Below, in pieces: positions 1 to 14,126 of a stretch of DNA of 64,000 bases (its first letter is position 1; each line of letters begins with the position of its first letter). Under the pieces are notes generated by a model. It saw only the letters and a program-made list of their open reading frames with translations. It did no database searches and was not told the DNA's origin. The DNA comes from Topomyia yanbarensis (lineage: Eukaryota; Arthropoda; Insecta; Diptera; Culicidae): assembly GCF_030247195.1 (NCBI RefSeq), contig NC_080672.1, forward strand, positions 391,423,037 to 391,487,036, given 5' to 3'. The position numbers and the translations under genes are program-made.

Positions 1-735
1 AGACGACACCGCCATCTGCAAGCTACCTTGGCGTGCAGGAACTGAGAAAACATTCGTCAAAGTCATTCACGTAAAAAGGGCTAAGACATGAGCCCTGGAG
101 AAGACCCATGTAGCTAATTTATGATACCGGGACAGCATTGCAATTGGTCGATACAAGTTGTAGTCGGGTGCTGGTTTTCCTGGTTTTTTAATGCCAGTGA
201 CCTTCACTTGCCTCCAGTCATGAGGGACAATGTTACTCACAAGAAACTTGTTAAATAAATTCAACAAGCCTTCTCCGTGTACACGTCTGAGCACTCTTAG
301 TCCCACCATGGGTTGGGAGAACGCCCGCGAGAGATCGCGCCTGGTTCGCGATTATTCTGAGCTTGAATCGTGGTGTTGAGAATCGAGGCAGTCAGGAACC
401 CGTACACTTCGCCCGGAAGAAGCTTTTGTATTGCAGACGCATAGTTCTTCCAAACAATATTTCGTGTGAGGTCATGTGAAACATTACTTGTATTCGGTGC
501 CCCTGAACCGTTAGCAATAGTAAATACGATTGGCATGTGGTCGCTGCAGTGGGGATCTGAGATTATCTTCCACATACAATCCAATTTGGATTCCCAAGAA
601 GTGCTGGGAACTCCTTTTCTGTGCTCAGGTTTCTGAAGACGAAGTCTACTTGCTTCGGTTTTGCACCAGTACTTCCTCGAGTACTTATTTTTGGAGAACC
701 TTGGCGAGACACACTCTGGCCTTAACAACGAAGCT
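1..735 (-). mobile_element. LINE (RNase H-bearing, I/Loa-like) ORF2 fragment, internally deleted, running off the window
   Basis: The minus strand encodes degraded pieces of a non-LTR retrotransposon ORF2. Around 300-728 the frame shows the end of an apurinic-type endonuclease (SDHMPIVFTIA) and the usual PWWD motif that follows it. Around 67-309 it shows the start of a reverse transcriptase (NIVPHDWRQVKV, KKPGKPAPDYNLYRPIAML). The linker normally separating the PWWD motif from the reverse transcriptase is mostly missing, so this copy has an internal deletion. Frames are broken by stops. The same linker sequence is present near 11,600, so this copy belongs to the same family as the longer LINE at 9.8-13.2 kb. 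Clade assignment rests on that second copy, which has an RNase H domain. Confidence 0.8.
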
Positions 736-1974
736 TAGAAGAAGAAATGTTACTACTTTTTTCTATTGCCAACCCCATGTGTCAGCAGATTTACTCAATT
801 CCAATTTGGTACATTTTCTCTGTAATCTTCGTAAAATGCCTGTAGCTAATACCATTTGCCTGCTTCACACTATTTACCACCATTCGAAGATTATCGGGGC
901 GAATTTTCGATATTTCTTTCAAGGCCGAATATCGTTCCGTCAGAACTTGAGAAATCTGCTACAGATTTAAAAAAAAATGTCTTTGGTTCGGAAGAAGATT
1001 ACGAACGACCTGGTTGAGGAGGGTAGGTACAATTTCAATCGGGGAGTCGATATTGCGATATTCATATCCGCGCATACACAAAAGAAAAAAACCTCGTAGA
1101 GGCGGAGACGCGCAAGATAACCTTGAAAACGGATTAGCACTATTCTTTGTTTCACGGACTGGAATGATCGCCTTTTCGGTCTAAGAGTCATCGAACGAAT
1201 GGAATATCTTTTTCTGTAAATCGCTGCAGAACACGTACACACAAATAATACCTTCTATCACTTTACCCACAAGACTTACATTGAGAAAGTTTTGCCAAAA
1301 TTATAGAATCGTGTATTACAAGCAATTTCATTGAAAATCACTAATGTGTATATTGCATTGTTACGGGAGTATACTTTAAGATCCATATTTTACAGTCCTA
1401 TACTAGAATTTTTTTTTTTTTTTCAAAACAAATGCTCAATAACGGCTTTATCTTTCATTTCTTGTGGCACTGAAAATTGTATTTCAACCGTACTGCATAC
1501 TCAAGGGGACCTTTTTGTGGAAAAATGAAGACATATGCTTCTTCAAAATTTATTGAAATTAGCTATAAGTCATAGGAAATTTTATATATGTTTATAAATT
1601 ATATCCATTTCTCATTTCAGTTAACTACCCTCCACTTGACAAAGTACACACCTAGAAAAAATAGTGTAAATTTACGTCTCCTGGCCATGACATATACGAG
1701 CATCAAAAATGACTTAGTTTTACGTTTGATTTTAATTTTACATGACATTTAATTTCGTAAATCATGTAATTTTACTCCACATACAGCGTTTGTTCTGAAT
1801 GGTAGGAAGTGTAATTTTATGTCATTGCGCATGTAAAGTATATGTTTCATGTGAAACTAAATGGAACACGGTAATGTTCTGTCATTTCGTAAATTACGGT
1901 TTGTTGAATTGTGTCATGTTTGCAATTACGTCAACGATAAAATTCAGATTCAGAGGCCGACGAGATCTGCCATT
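736..1974. other. Intergenic stretch, nothing recognised
   Basis: AT-rich sequence with only short random frames. A segment near 1,640-1,860 (flanked by text such as CACACCTAGAAAAAATAG) has the AT-rich character of a MITE, but I could not pair its ends. No gene is supported. Confidence 0.4.
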
Positions 1975-3282
1975 TTGAAGCCGCCGCACAGTGGGACGGA
2001 ATCAAAAAAGCCGGACATTGATATTTGCGACGAAACTATTGGTTATGGCACTTTGATGTCTTTGTAAAGGTTTCATTATTTTTTTAAGCAGTTTAATATA
2101 ATGTTGGAAAATTTTGATTTAAAAAAAAATAATTTTGCAAGTTGTTGCCAGAATTCATAGTCATGTATGGAAAGTTTGTAGACAAAATGATTTTATGAAA
2201 CTTTGTTGAAGTAGCGAAATGGCTATCTGTTAAGCGAAAAAAGTTATTGGGTGAAATTGAAGCACATGTCGGAATACCCCCTTAAAGTGTTTTTTTTTGT
2301 TGTAACTGTTTTATTTGATTTTTTGCAGTTTTTCGATGTTCTAGAAAGTTGTAGATGCTTTCAAAACACACCTTTTTGCGGAAAAGCCTCGCTATCTCTT
2401 CGGTTCGGTTCTTTTTGGTTTTTTTTAACTAACTTTAAGGGGCTATTGTTTATTGAGTAGCAGATAGTAACAGCTAAATTTATTTTTTGTTGTTGTTCAG
2501 CAAGAAATACCCTATTGATGCATATATAAATCATGGGGATCTAATGGGATCCTTGGAATAATGTGGGGTAAAATAGACTACCGTTTCAATAAATTATTTG
2601 TATTATGAAGTATGAAAAATAAACTATTATGCGAAATTAATAAACATTTGAAATATTATAGTTCATTCCATATATTCCGACATTAAAAGTTAACCTTTTG
2701 TTATTAACATGCTCATAAGTCATCAGTGTCCTGCCAAATCTTCTTCGTCATTGGATGAACAAGGTATTAATATAACCGAGTATTCTAAGCAACGAAATAC
2801 AAACCATAGCACCTTAAAGTTAGCATGAAAACCAATATAACAGGCATATATCCTAAAAACTATTCCGCAAAAAGGTATGTTTTGAAAGCATCTACAACTT
2901 TCTAGAACATCGAAAAACTGTAAAAAATCAAGTAAAAAAGTTACTATGAAAAAACACTTTTTAAGGGGGTATTCCGACATGTACTTCAATTTCACCCAAC
3001 AACTTTTTTCACTTAACAGATAGCCATTTCGCTACTTCAACAAAGTTTCATAAAATCATTTTGTCTACAAACTTTCCATACATGACTATCAATTTTGGCA
3101 ACGACTTGCAAAGTTTTTTTTATCTGCGTATATACCCCTTCAAATCAAAATTTTCCAACATTATATTAAACTACATAAAAAATAAAGAAACCTTTCCGAA
3201 GACTTCAAAGTACCATAACCAATAGTTTCGTCGCAAATATCAATGTCGGGCTTTTTTGATTCCGTCCCACTGTGCGCCGTTT
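1975..3282. mobile_element. Fold-back element with arms of about 480 bp
   Basis: The segment 1,975-2,455 is repeated in inverted orientation at 2,800-3,282. Outer matching blocks are CACAGTGGGACGGAATC near 1,988 and its complement near 3,260; inner matching blocks are CTAACTTTAAGG near 2,428 and its complement near 2,815. The two arms also encode near-identical short peptides when read outward (FDVLESCRCFQN), which confirms the pairing. A spacer of about 340 bp separates the arms. There is no transposase. This is a Foldback-type or long-hairpin non-autonomous element. Confidence 0.85.
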
Positions 3283-6200
3283 TGAATTTTCGAAAAAAAA
3301 TCATTTTAGTTATTGATATAAAACGAATAAAAGATCAAAAGCAGAAGTTCGTATGTCTTTTCATTTTTCCATAGAAAAATTCAAAAATTGCTCGATTTTC
3401 TGCCGAATCCAGTAGAAGATCCCCTTAACATTCTTCTTATGAATTATTCTTATAGACCGGTTAGTTTAATTGGTTTCTATGAGAATATCATCTCTATTCC
3501 TTGTAATGTGTGCGTTTTGACATTTCGCAGTTTTCAGTAGCAGTTTGATTACGCGCACTTTGAAAGTGCGGAGTCCATGTTAGGGGGAAGTGCGCAATAT
3601 TGATACAAATTGTGTAGCTCTGCCGATTTTTAATAATTGACAAAAAATCCCAATATTGTCCAGCCCTCAACCCAATAAAACATACGTGTGGAAATGTTTA
3701 TTTTTGTTCATTGCAAAATAGTTTAAATATACCGGAAAATATCAGCATTTTCATGGTACATGTCTGGCACCACTTGTCGAAAAGTGTTTTGATGGGGAAG
3801 TGCTCTCATAAACATTGTTCCAAGTCAAGCCGGTTTTGCTTTGAGCATTCAATTATGGATAAGATACGAACGACGAACCTGTCGATGTGAGTGGGTGGGG
3901 GCATCGCGAAACCGAATGGGCAACGGGTAATCGACTAGGTGCAGTCATGGTGTGTATTTACGTATACGCAGCATCAAAACAAGTACAGATAGATTACTGC
4001 CGTTTTAGTTAGAGGAGATTTGAATGTTCAAGTTTTTTTCTGTCTAGCGAGAACCGGTGTTTGCTACTGCTGCAGAACGTTCATGACAATGACCGTCAAA
4101 TAGAACTATTTACTGGTTAGTCAATTGCGGCGTACGGAGGGCTGTCTGGTATACGCTTCAACGGCGCTCGGGTTCGCGCATTAAATAGCAAAACATGAGT
4201 TTGGTGAGAAAATATCAACACTAAAGAGACCAGATTATTAGAGATTTTATGCAGGACGTTACTTTTTATATTGAAAAAGGAAACATTTTGTCGAATGAAG
4301 AATGCGCTAAAAATAGATTAGTAATGTTAAAAATATTTTGACTGGATTTTTTATGATCCTCAAAATTAAATTCAGGCTGTGATTCCAACTTTGCTTACAA
4401 TTGAAAATATTTTTTAGTTTTTTGTTCTAACTTGCAGTTTTATATTCATTCATGTATTTTTCCACATAGGATACTTCATCGAATAGCTAATCGGAATTCG
4501 ACAAATTCGTCAATGGTAATAAATTCAAGAATATTTTCGAAGGCTGTTAGGACTGCCTTCAAATTAAGATAATCAATACAGTTCGCATTTTTCGATAAAA
4601 GTAATAATTTTAGTTGGCGGGACATTTTACGGTTTTAAACTAATGCTGCCGCATTTCACCGGACGCATTCAACTTTCATAATACAGAGGCTGATCAGAGC
4701 TGATACGATTTTTATAACCACATATAAAACAACCTTCACAATTCGCTTTACGATTGCCATTCAGAATGTGATTTCGTGTTTTGTTTTGTGTGGTTTTGAG
4801 CTAAGCTGTTTCCATGTTTCCTCTAACCGAAAATTCCACCGCTTCTTTTTCGGCTGATCGATCAGCATTTTCTAACTCATTTCCTTCGCATTCGAGCTCA
4901 TGGCGCCATGACGTACTATCAATCCACTCCTTTATTTTGGTAAATGTTTCATTCAACCTTATATGCAGGCTCGTGAAGCAACCATGCGGTAGTCTAATAC
5001 GGGACAGAAACACAAGCTACAACCAGTTCGAAAGTTTGAATTATGTTGGCGTCATCACAGGCTTGCGCATAGTGATCACTGATCACGCTCCGTATACAGT
5101 CACAGAAGTAGGACGAAGCCTCAAAAGTTGCCCGAATTTTTATTTCTACAGCCTGTGGTATTTTGGGATATTATGTTTTGCAACGGTCATATTCATTGTC
5201 TTCTTAACGAATTGATATAATAAGAAAGCTGCTTTCAACAAATGTTAAATTATAAGAAATTCAAAGTAAAATTTTGAGATATTGTCCTGCTCGGTGAGGT
5301 GATACTGGGCTGCGGTTGGGGTTCGAAATGGACTTGGATTGACGATTAAAGTATCGGGTCGCAAGAGAAGATAACATTAGCAGATCAAAGCAAAGCGCGG
5401 TATGAAGCGGAAGGGAACCTGTTTTGTACAGAATAGAGCCCCTATCATGTATCTCAATAGCTATGGTACTACAATTTTTCTCAAAATAGTGTACTGACTT
5501 TGACCTGATTCAAGGTTTGTACTAGCAGGTTATCGTGCTATATAAAATTAAAAATTACAAATATCATCCAATACTCGATTCTCGCGCTGAGTTCCGAATC
5601 AATATGCACTGTTTATAAGAAGGAGTATAACAAAACTGGATGAAAAAAAATAGAGGAAATATGGGTAAAACTGACACCCCATGATCATTTCGCGACAAAT
5701 TCGGACTCCCAGCTGTTTCTCAGATATGCTAATACTATGAAAGGCGTCATAAAAATAAACAGAACATACAAAAGTAACGTTCCTGCTTGTTTGGATTTTG
5801 TTGGTAAATTTTAAGGTTAGTTGAATAAAAGTTTATCACGGGTTCTTATGTACCTCTCTTATCATAAACTGGGCGCGTTAATGACGAATTTGTACCATTC
5901 CATATTTCATACCAAGTTTACACTACCAGTTAAACGTGCTTTAACGCCATCTTGATGACACTTTTCTTGTTGCTAATTATTATAACGTGTTTTAACTTGT
6001 GTGAATATAGTATTATATGTGTATTCCTAAAAAGCGCTGTTTGGGTTAAACCGACGTGGCTTTGGTAGGGGCAAGTCAGACCTGCTGTTTATATATTTTA
6101 GTTTTGTATATTCGCGACAATCTGTGCTATTTCATTTTCACTATTATCACATTATGGTAATAGTTGACATAGATACACAGAAACTTTATTGTTTTTTTCA

Positions 6201-6434
6201 ATTACATGTTTCATTTATTAGATTTTCACGGAGCTTTTGCTATTTCTGCAATGTGCTCCTCACACCGAGTTTCTAGAGATAGGTTGGTTTGTCCAATATA
6301 AACCTTATTACAGTGAGAATATTATCTTTTCTTTATCCCGTTGTATAGTGGATGAACAGAGCCCCAAAAAAACGATACCTAGACGAGGTTGCTTTACTAC
6401 GAAGTGTATGCCGCTTCTAAGTAAATGAATCCTA
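3283..6434. other. Gene-poor stretch without recognisable content
   Basis: Mostly AT-rich DNA. A frame at 4,814-5,215 (133 codons, plus strand, one possible C-terminal membrane segment) is open, but it has no recognisable domain, no splice context and no bias that I can judge. The opposite strand is open across its first half. I do not call it a gene. Nothing else is supported. Confidence 0.4.
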
Positions 6435-7712
6435 AAGGCATGTTCAGGAGCGTTTTATTTTATATAGGAATTTCAAAGTAGAACTGGAACTGAAACATTC
6501 ACGTCCCCAGCAGAGCGTTTTGTTTTATTATTTCGAACAGTTTTGTTTCAAAATTTAAAACTGTTATATGACGCAGTTCTATTTGTTGCTGATTTTAAAA
6601 CACGTTTAGAACTGTGTTTTAAATTCATGCAAAGTTTTCAGCACAGACACTTACACCCGATAGACTGGGGAAAAATCAATTAGAATGTAGTAACGCTGAA
6701 GGCATGGCGAGATATTAATTTTAAACTGAATAGAACATCCGCTAAAACTGCTGCTGGGGACAGTATGTTCTAGTTTTTAAATTTTCAGTTTTACATAATA
6801 GAACTATCAAAATTATTAAACTAGAGCTGAAACACTCCTGAACATGCTCAGCACCGTTTTATGTTATATAGGAGTTTCGAAAGAGAACTGGAACTGAAAC
6901 GGTCGCTTCTCCAGCAGAGTGTTTTGTTTTATAATTTCGAACAGTTTTGCTTTAAAAATTGAAACTGGTGTGCGTCGCCATTCTATTAATTGCTAAATTT
7001 AAAACATGTTTAGAACTGTTTTAAATACATAGAGATGATTGAGCACAGACCTTAGGCCATGTTCAGAAGTGTTTTATTTCTAGATTCATAATTTTGACAG
7101 TTCTATACGACCCATGATCGCATAGTTGTCCCGTTTTCTATGGGATTTCCTATCTTTATGGGACTGATATGCGATCATGGGCAGTATAAAATAAAACTGA
7201 AAATTTTAAAACTAGAACTTGCTGTCCCCAGCAGCAGTTTTCGCGCGAGTTCCATTCAGTTTCAAATTTATGTCTCGCGATGCCTTTAGCGTTGCTGCAT
7301 TCAAATTTATTTTTCCCCGGTCTATCGAGTCTAAGTGTCTGTGCTGAGTACTCTCCATGTATTTAAAACACAGTTCTAAACATGTTTTAAAATCAGCAAC
7401 AAATAGAACGGCGTTTTAAATTTTGACACAAAACTGTTCGAAATTATAAAACAAAACGCTCTGCTGGAGATGTGAATGTTTCAGTTCCAGTTCTACTTTG
7501 AAACTCCTATACAAAATAAAACGCTCTTGAACATGCCCTTAGACTCGACAGACTGGGGAAAAATAATTTTGAGCTCTGTTGTGCTAAAGACATTACGTGA
7601 AATGTATACGCCAAAACTACTGCTGTTCTAGTTTTAAAATTTTCAGTTTTGTATTATAGATATATCAAAATTATGAAACTAGAACTGAAACACTTCTGAA
7701 CATGCCCTAACT
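6435..7712. mobile_element. Cluster of nested MITEs of one family (TIR GGCATGTTCAG)
   Basis: Terminal-like motifs occur at about 6,437 (GGCATGTTCAGGAGCG), 6,838 (GAACATGCTCAGC), 7,054 (GGCCATGTTCAGAAG), 7,540 and 7,695 (GAACATGCCCT). The block 6,437-6,640 is inverted at 7,370-7,551, including the stretch GTAGAACTGGAACTGAAAC and its complement. This is several overlapping copies of one AT-rich inverted-repeat element that have inserted into each other. A related copy lies at about 16,970-17,380. No coding capacity. Confidence 0.8.
7104..7188. mobile_element. 85-bp palindromic element, copy 1
   Basis: The segment begins TATACGACCCATGATCGCAT and ends with the near-complement ATGCGATCATGGGCAGTATA. 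The centre has TTGTCCC facing ATGGGACTG. It sits inside the MITE cluster. A second 85-bp element with the same ends and core but different arm bases lies at 47,434-47,518, and a partial third copy at about 32,884-32,950. Confidence 0.8.
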
Positions 7713-8879
7713 AGAATAACTTTGGACGTTACCATGATGCTCGGACAGATTACTTGGCACGGCATCTCTAAAACTTAAGGATTGAAGACTCTTGGTCTTG
7801 GTGGCCCCTGTCAACACGGCTCCATCGGAATCTAATCAGACTAATTACAATAACTTCAGTTCTAAAATTGATACTTGTAATTAGTAGTGCTCAAATAAAA
7901 GGTACTTGTCACATTTATTAGCCTTGCTTGTTTTTTGAGCAAATCCTGCCTAAACCATTGTTTTAGCTGTTTAATAACGTTGTTGTTTATAAACAATATG
8001 GGCATAAAGAGGCCAATACTCATTTTGTTAGATACATCGAGATTTCAATTGTAATACGTAATAATACTTTTATAAGAATATTTTTAGAAAAAAAAATTAG
8101 CTGGAGCTATTGTCTTACTAATATAGCAATAAATTAGGGAAGGGCGAGTAGGACTGACATTCCGCATCTCGAAACAAGTTTTTTGTATGAATGCTTGTGC
8201 AAAAAATTTGTTTTGATTTGGTTGCAGAATGGGGCCCTTGGTTCAACGTCAATCAAGTGGACTACACGTGAGACGAGACTAGCAGAGTGCTAACCCCAAA
8301 ACGTCAAAACAGCAAACCATTGTTACATTAATTTGTGAACCAGAATGGACGATCAAGTAAAACAAAAAATTAAAAAAGCAAAAAGAAGCACGTCTCAGAT
8401 TTGCATCTGAAAACGTCACCAAATCAGCGGTTATTTTGTGGATAAGCATTTCGAAAGCGAAATCAAAATATAGCATCACCAGGCTGCGCTTCACGAAAAC
8501 TTTCATTTTCATTGCTGAATGTCAATGATCATATATAATCAGCTCACTGGCTTCTTTTTTTGGTTAGCATGGGGATTTTTTTCGATTTGAGGTGTCTGTT
8601 TCTGTATATATAAATATCACGCCGCAAAAAAAAATTAAAATAAATGGTAATCGTCTAAAATACAAAATAAATCAGTCCTGAAAACTTTACCATAGCGGTC
8701 AGTAAGTGAACAAGATGACCCGATGGCCTCGGACGATGTTATCCGTCCCAAGATGAAAAATACGATTTTACTATATATTTCAATGTGACAAGATCACCAT
8801 GCGCGTCAAAGTGAAAAACATTTTTGGGATTTTCTTTTTAAAGGGAGATTTTCTTTTTTTACGAAAATAAGGCAAAGTC

Positions 8880-9420
8880 TGTTAATTACTTGTAGAGTAA
8901 TGAAAAGGCGTTAAAACTTCCGGATTTGATGGTTAAACTTGTTTATTAATCAAGACTTCATAAAAATTAGTATCTGGGTGAAACTCAAAGTGGTCCGAAA
9001 ACTGCGATCCGGCAGCCACTTGTAGTAAACAAAAATCTTTATAATTTATTATAGGTAATGAAATTCTGTCGGCTTATGCCTAGTTGGAATAAATCTTGAT
9101 GATTAATTGGTTACATAATAATCACTTGAATTACAAAATTAAGTTTTTCGTCACCTATTTTCACAGCTTAAAAATATAAATAAATAATTTTTAAAGCTGA
9201 TTTTAGGTATTACCCATTTAGAATTTCAATGCCTTTAAGAAATTATGACTTTTGATTTCAGATTACTACAAGAGGCTGCAGACTTGTAGTTTTCGGCCAT
9301 GTTCCATCCAGATACTGATTTTTACGATGTCTTGAATAATAAACAAATTCAACAATCAAAATCGAAACTTCTTTGGCCTTTTCGTTATTTCACAACAAGT
9401 TTACAAACTTTACTTACTTC
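8880..9420. mobile_element. Fold-back element with arms of about 130-150 bp
   Basis: The segment 8,895-9,035 is matched in inverted orientation by 9,255-9,400. Paired blocks include GTTTATTAATCAAGACTTCA near 8,940 and TGAATAATAAAC near 9,332, and TTAGTATCTGGGTG near 8,967 and CATCCAGATACTGA near 9,307. The spacer of about 220 bp has no coding capacity. The flank 7,713-8,879 holds no feature I can support. Confidence 0.75.
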
Positions 9421-9829
9421 CATCTAAAAGAAAGTGAACGTCTTCTTCAGCTCACACGAAAAAATATTCTCACGTTGATGGAAATGATTTACTATTGCAT
9501 TCGCACTACTTGCTAAACATTCCAATGCGATGTACCAATCCATTGGAATAGATAAGTGGTTTTCCGTTTATATTTTGTCTCGGTATATTGCTGGGACACT
9601 CCCTAGAATTAAGATGCTGACTAAGAATGTTGAGGAACAAGATCACTTCCTACCAAAAAGTAAAGTACCCATTTACGAAATTCAGACATTATTGCAGACA
9701 TTAAGGCACCACCTTACCACGGAAATAAAAAAAACCGGAACCGTCCAGCATAAAGTACTAAGTCACTTTACGCTTGCCCGGACATGCCGCAGACTCAGGT
9801 GATTCGCATTCTAACTCCTGCTGTAGAAG

Positions 9830-12800
9830 GAGTCCATTAGCTGAGACCTAGTGGAACGATACTCCGCGCACGCCCGATATCGCGATAGCAGTAGCCACGA
9901 CATCACATACTGAGCTCAATACGTCGGAGATGTATCGAATGAATTGTCTTAATGGAACTGAAGCTATCGGAAACGACGAAGTAATGGTCTGCGGACAAAG
10001 TATCAATGACCGTAAGGGTGTACCGAATGGCAGCTAGCTCCGCGAAGTCAACTGAAGCAAGGTCACTAGAAATGTAGGAAGCAGTTGTAAATTCCCTTCG
10101 AGGTTAGATCCTCGCAATTTACTGCAAAAAAATGTTTGGCACCACTTGCAGGCGTATGATGGTCCGGTATTCCACGAATCTCATCTTTCATGGATGTGTC
10201 GAAGAAAACAGTAGATTCGGAAGTACGCCATGTGGTCAACGTACAACGACATAAACGGGTCAGAGAATTGAGCTCGATAAGCCTCTCGAAATTTTCAATC
10301 ACCAATGTGTTCAAGATATCGCATAGAATGAGCAAACTCGATATGACAATTCCCACGGTCGATTTTTCAGCGGTAGAACGCCCAACAGGACTTCGAGACT
10401 CTTCGTATAGGTCGAGTGTATGCACCCTAAGGCAATACGCAAACAACGATACCAAATGTGGCATCCCCAGGTATCTTTCGAGTCGAACCAGACCCATAGA
10501 TATTTTGTTGTGAAGACCTGAGCGAAAGTTTGACCAATAAATAGGAGCTGTAGTTGTGCTGGTTCACGCTTCCTGGAAAATACGACTAGCTCAGTTTTCT
10601 TCGTAGAGAATTCGATACCCAGCTGTAGGGCCCAAGTAGACAAATTGTCCAAGGTATTCTGTAATAGTCCTTGTAGGTCGGGAGCTTTGGTTGTCTTAAC
10701 GTGCGGAAATCGTCAAGACGTTTGATGTCAATGACCTCGTCATCAAAGTCGTCATAGAAGTGGGTTTAGGCGGGAGTCTTGGGAAAGACCCATGTTGCTA
10801 AATCTCAGCGTTGATCAATCGGGATGTGCTTTTTCGTCAGAAAATTCACCAAAAAATTGTTCACAGTTGTTGAAAGACCATGCTGCTGCAGCTTCGCAGA
10901 AGAATGTTGATAGTAACACTAGCACACTGCTTTACACTAGCATAGGCCATTTGAATTTCTGTTAAGAGCAACCCAAGGCAATCGTTCGTGCCCTTGCCTT
11001 TGCGAAAGCCAAATTGTTTATCTCACAGTAAGTCATTTGCTTTGACCCAATTGTCTAGGTGAAACAAGATAATTTTTTCGAGCAACTTTTGGGATACAGG
11101 AGAGCATTTCAATCGGTCGATACGAATTGTGATCGGAGGCTTGGAGGAGGTTTGGATGGCGATGACACTTACTTGTCTCCAATCATGTGGGACTATGTTA
11201 CCCTCGCGAAACTTTTCAAATCAATTCAACAGTCTCTTGGCAGGTCTGTCATATTCTGTAACAAGTTTAATTTGATTCTGTTTGACCCTGGGGCTTTATT
11301 ATTACATGGTAAGAGCAAGTGAGAACTCCACCATCGGAAAAGATGATTCGTTTGCACTATCGTGAAGGGCCACGGCGCAATAGATCTTCTGTTCCGGGTC
11401 GTAATCCGTACAAACTTTCTTGGCAAAATCATGTATACAATGGCATTGATGTTTCTCGCGTTAGTCCGTCAACGAACCGGTGCCAGTAACTACGTTTATT
11501 GGCTTTCATCAAACTCTTCATTCGCGTTTCTAAGTCGTGTACTATCGATAGTGAGTCGGTCGTTCCGGAAGGTCTTATACGCGGCGACCTTCTTCGTGTA
11601 TACGTCTGAGCACTCTTTGTCCTTTGTCCATGAAATCTATAACGGAAGTTAACCAGATTTCATATAATGCAAATGCATCATATCTCAAGCTTTTAATTAG
11701 AAAATTGAAGAAATTCGACTCCTGCGATTCTACTGTAAAACAGTGCTCAAATCCGTGATCTCGTTCGATAAATTAGCCATCGAAGGATACGACCGCTGCA
11801 AGCAGTGAACTGCTTTAACAATGTTCTTACTGTGGACATAAATGTCAATAACAAACTTTTTATAGGATCAGAACTATTGCATTTTTTGATTATCCTGTCC
11901 ACAATGTCAGAGAATTTAATAACTCTAGCGCAGAGATTATTTTCGGACTGAAATAATGGAACTCTCGGGGTTTTTGGCGTTCCGGGAGGTGTTGAGTATT
12001 GCTTGTTGGATTTCAATTTTCCAAGACCAGGAGCAACTTATTTCGCGTTTTTTTAGCATTTTGGAAATATGTTATTTTAGGGCCTTCCTTCCCTCACCTT
12101 CTGGCTTTTACAAGGAAGTTTAGCTGAAGAAATTCCGCGTGTTTTTAAAGGGGCTAATAGGTATACTGTCAACATTCACTTTGAGGGGAACTTCCGGACA
12201 AACCATTACTCGCCGATTATAAATCAGTAGACGAAAGAGAAAACTTTTCTCTTCCATTAAATGTTAACAACCGTTCTCGGCGAGTTGCGGTTTATCCGGA
12301 ATTTTCTCTCGATGAGAATTTTGACAGTATGCTTGTTGGCCGTTTACAAAAAACACGCGGAACATGTTTCTTCTCTTCCTATAACTTCTAGGCACTTCAG
12401 TTTCTTCTTGTGCGCCATCAGCGTCGCCCTCGCCAGAAGACAACAGAGCAAAGAGGTTCATTGAGGATGGTGGCGCAGCTTTCTTTAGCATTTCTGCAAA
12501 AGATCGCTTGAAACGATCCTTGATGGAAAGTTTAAATTTTTAAGAGATCGTGTAGATTCTCCCCACAGGCACTTTTAAGGATTCCTACTGCAAGAATCAT
12601 CTCTATGATTTTCACCGCATTTTCCATAGTAGGCCTTATTTCTACAATGGGTCACTGTGTGACCCAATTGTGTGCAATTGAGGCAATTCATGATCCGCGG
12701 TACAAATTGATGGACAGGTAGACGAACCTTGTGCAAGAGAATGTAACTCGCTAAAGCGAACCCAGCGAAGGTCACCCAATAAGAGTTGGTTTTCGAAAAA

Positions 12801-13170
12801 TTCCCTGCGACTAATGCTGAATGCAAATGCTGGCAATCAAGTATTTTCACCGGCTGATGCAAACGGTTTCAACAACAGCCAACCCCGTACTACAGCAGAT
12901 CATCGTTGACGACGCCTTCAATCTCTACCCTTACCGCTGGAATATACACTGTATAGTCACGTGTAAAGTGCTCGCAGCAAGCAATACTGTTAAGTTTGCT
13001 TTGAGTCGGCTAACAATATCCTGAGCTTGTTCGGACGAACTTTTGATATTTCGGTCACAGCCGAGAATCGGAAATGTATTAAAAAATTTGCGATTTATTT
13101 GTTCTGTTAGACGTTTTGAGAGTTCTGGGTACCGTCCCAGCACCTACCCAGCCTGACAGTCGGCGATAGA
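9830..13170 (-). mobile_element. Degenerate RNase H-bearing LINE (I/Loa-like), ORF1 plus ORF2
   Basis: Reading the minus strand from 13,170 downward gives a gag-like ORF1 with zinc knuckles (CLNCTQLGHTVTHC and CGKCGENHRDDSC type, 12,575-12,680). A proline-rich ORF1 C-terminus follows (about 11,750-12,490). Then come reverse transcriptase pieces (NNKAPGSNRIKLNLL at 11,226-11,432; LSTWALQLGIEFSTKKTEL at 10,640). An RNase H-like stretch follows (AELAAIRYTL and HYFVVSDSFSSI, translated from 9,930-10,060). Frames are broken many times and the endonuclease region is missing between ORF1 and the reverse transcriptase. RNase H after the reverse transcriptase points to the I or Loa group; the clade is an inference. 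Confidence 0.85.
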
Positions 13171-14126
13171 CTTCCGAACAGCCGCCTGAGCTTCACAACA
13201 GCACTCACAAGCTGTTCCAAAACCGGTAGATCAATCTCAGTTTCTTGTTGGCACCACGGGAACAACTGTCCTCCCGGGAATGATGCGCCTAATAGTTCAC
13301 TGATGATTCATTGACTAAATAACTGTACCGAGGGTGAAAAATAAGCTGCTTTTGTCAATTAAAATACAAAGCAGGAACTGACAGCGAAAAAAGAGGTAAG
13401 CAACTTCGCTTACACGTATCACGAGAGTGCCCTTCCAATGTCTAGATAATATAAAATAATCGAATTGAAAGACGCTGTAGTAAAACCACTTAATACGACA
13501 TTTGAACTACCGTCATTGAGCTACAAGTATGCTGTGCAGTGCTCGGTGGACTATTTTAAATTTACGAAGTTGTTAATGTGTCAATAAGTTGAAAGCCTCG
13601 GCCTACACAGCATATCACAGTGTATTATATTTTTAAGAGCATCCTGATTGTTTTTATTTAATTTTTTCTCAACGCTTATCATAAAAAAAATCAAATTTTA
13701 AGATCCGTAAAACACGGTTTTTATTCAACTTTTGCTTCTATTTTTCATATATGAAAATTTCATGTTATATCTAAGAACATGTTCTAATATGGAAATTGTT
13801 TTATGTGTTACGCTTTAGTTATTGTCTTGTTTTATCTTCATTTAGTAAAACTTCAATTCAGCCGCAATAGTGGCTATAGATAACGTTTCTCTTACAACAA
13901 ATTTAACTTGAGCTTTGTATATAATCACCAAACTATTAACAGGGCTTTGAGCCGTTTGAATTATTCCCGAATACAAATTTGCAATTAGTAAAAGATTAAG
14001 TGTTTTCTCTTTTTTGGACATTATATAAAAATTCCGTTGCACATTATTGTCAAACAGTAAAGTATTGCAAAAGCTTTAAATCGAGTATCGATTAATCACG
14101 AATCAGTCCTATCTATTCAACCTGTC
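13171..14126. other. AT-rich gap downstream of the SWEET gene
   Basis: No coding signal was recognised. The part nearest 14,126 is presumably the 3' UTR of the minus-strand SWEET gene. The remainder is AT-rich and unassigned. Confidence 0.4.

Noticed and set aside
4814..5215. 133-codon plus-strand frame with a hydrophobic C-terminus
   Set aside because: No recognisable domain, no splice partners, and an overlapping frame on the other strand; consistent with chance in 64 kb.
10190..10513. 107-codon plus-strand frame
   Set aside because: Shadow of the minus-strand LINE reverse transcriptase.
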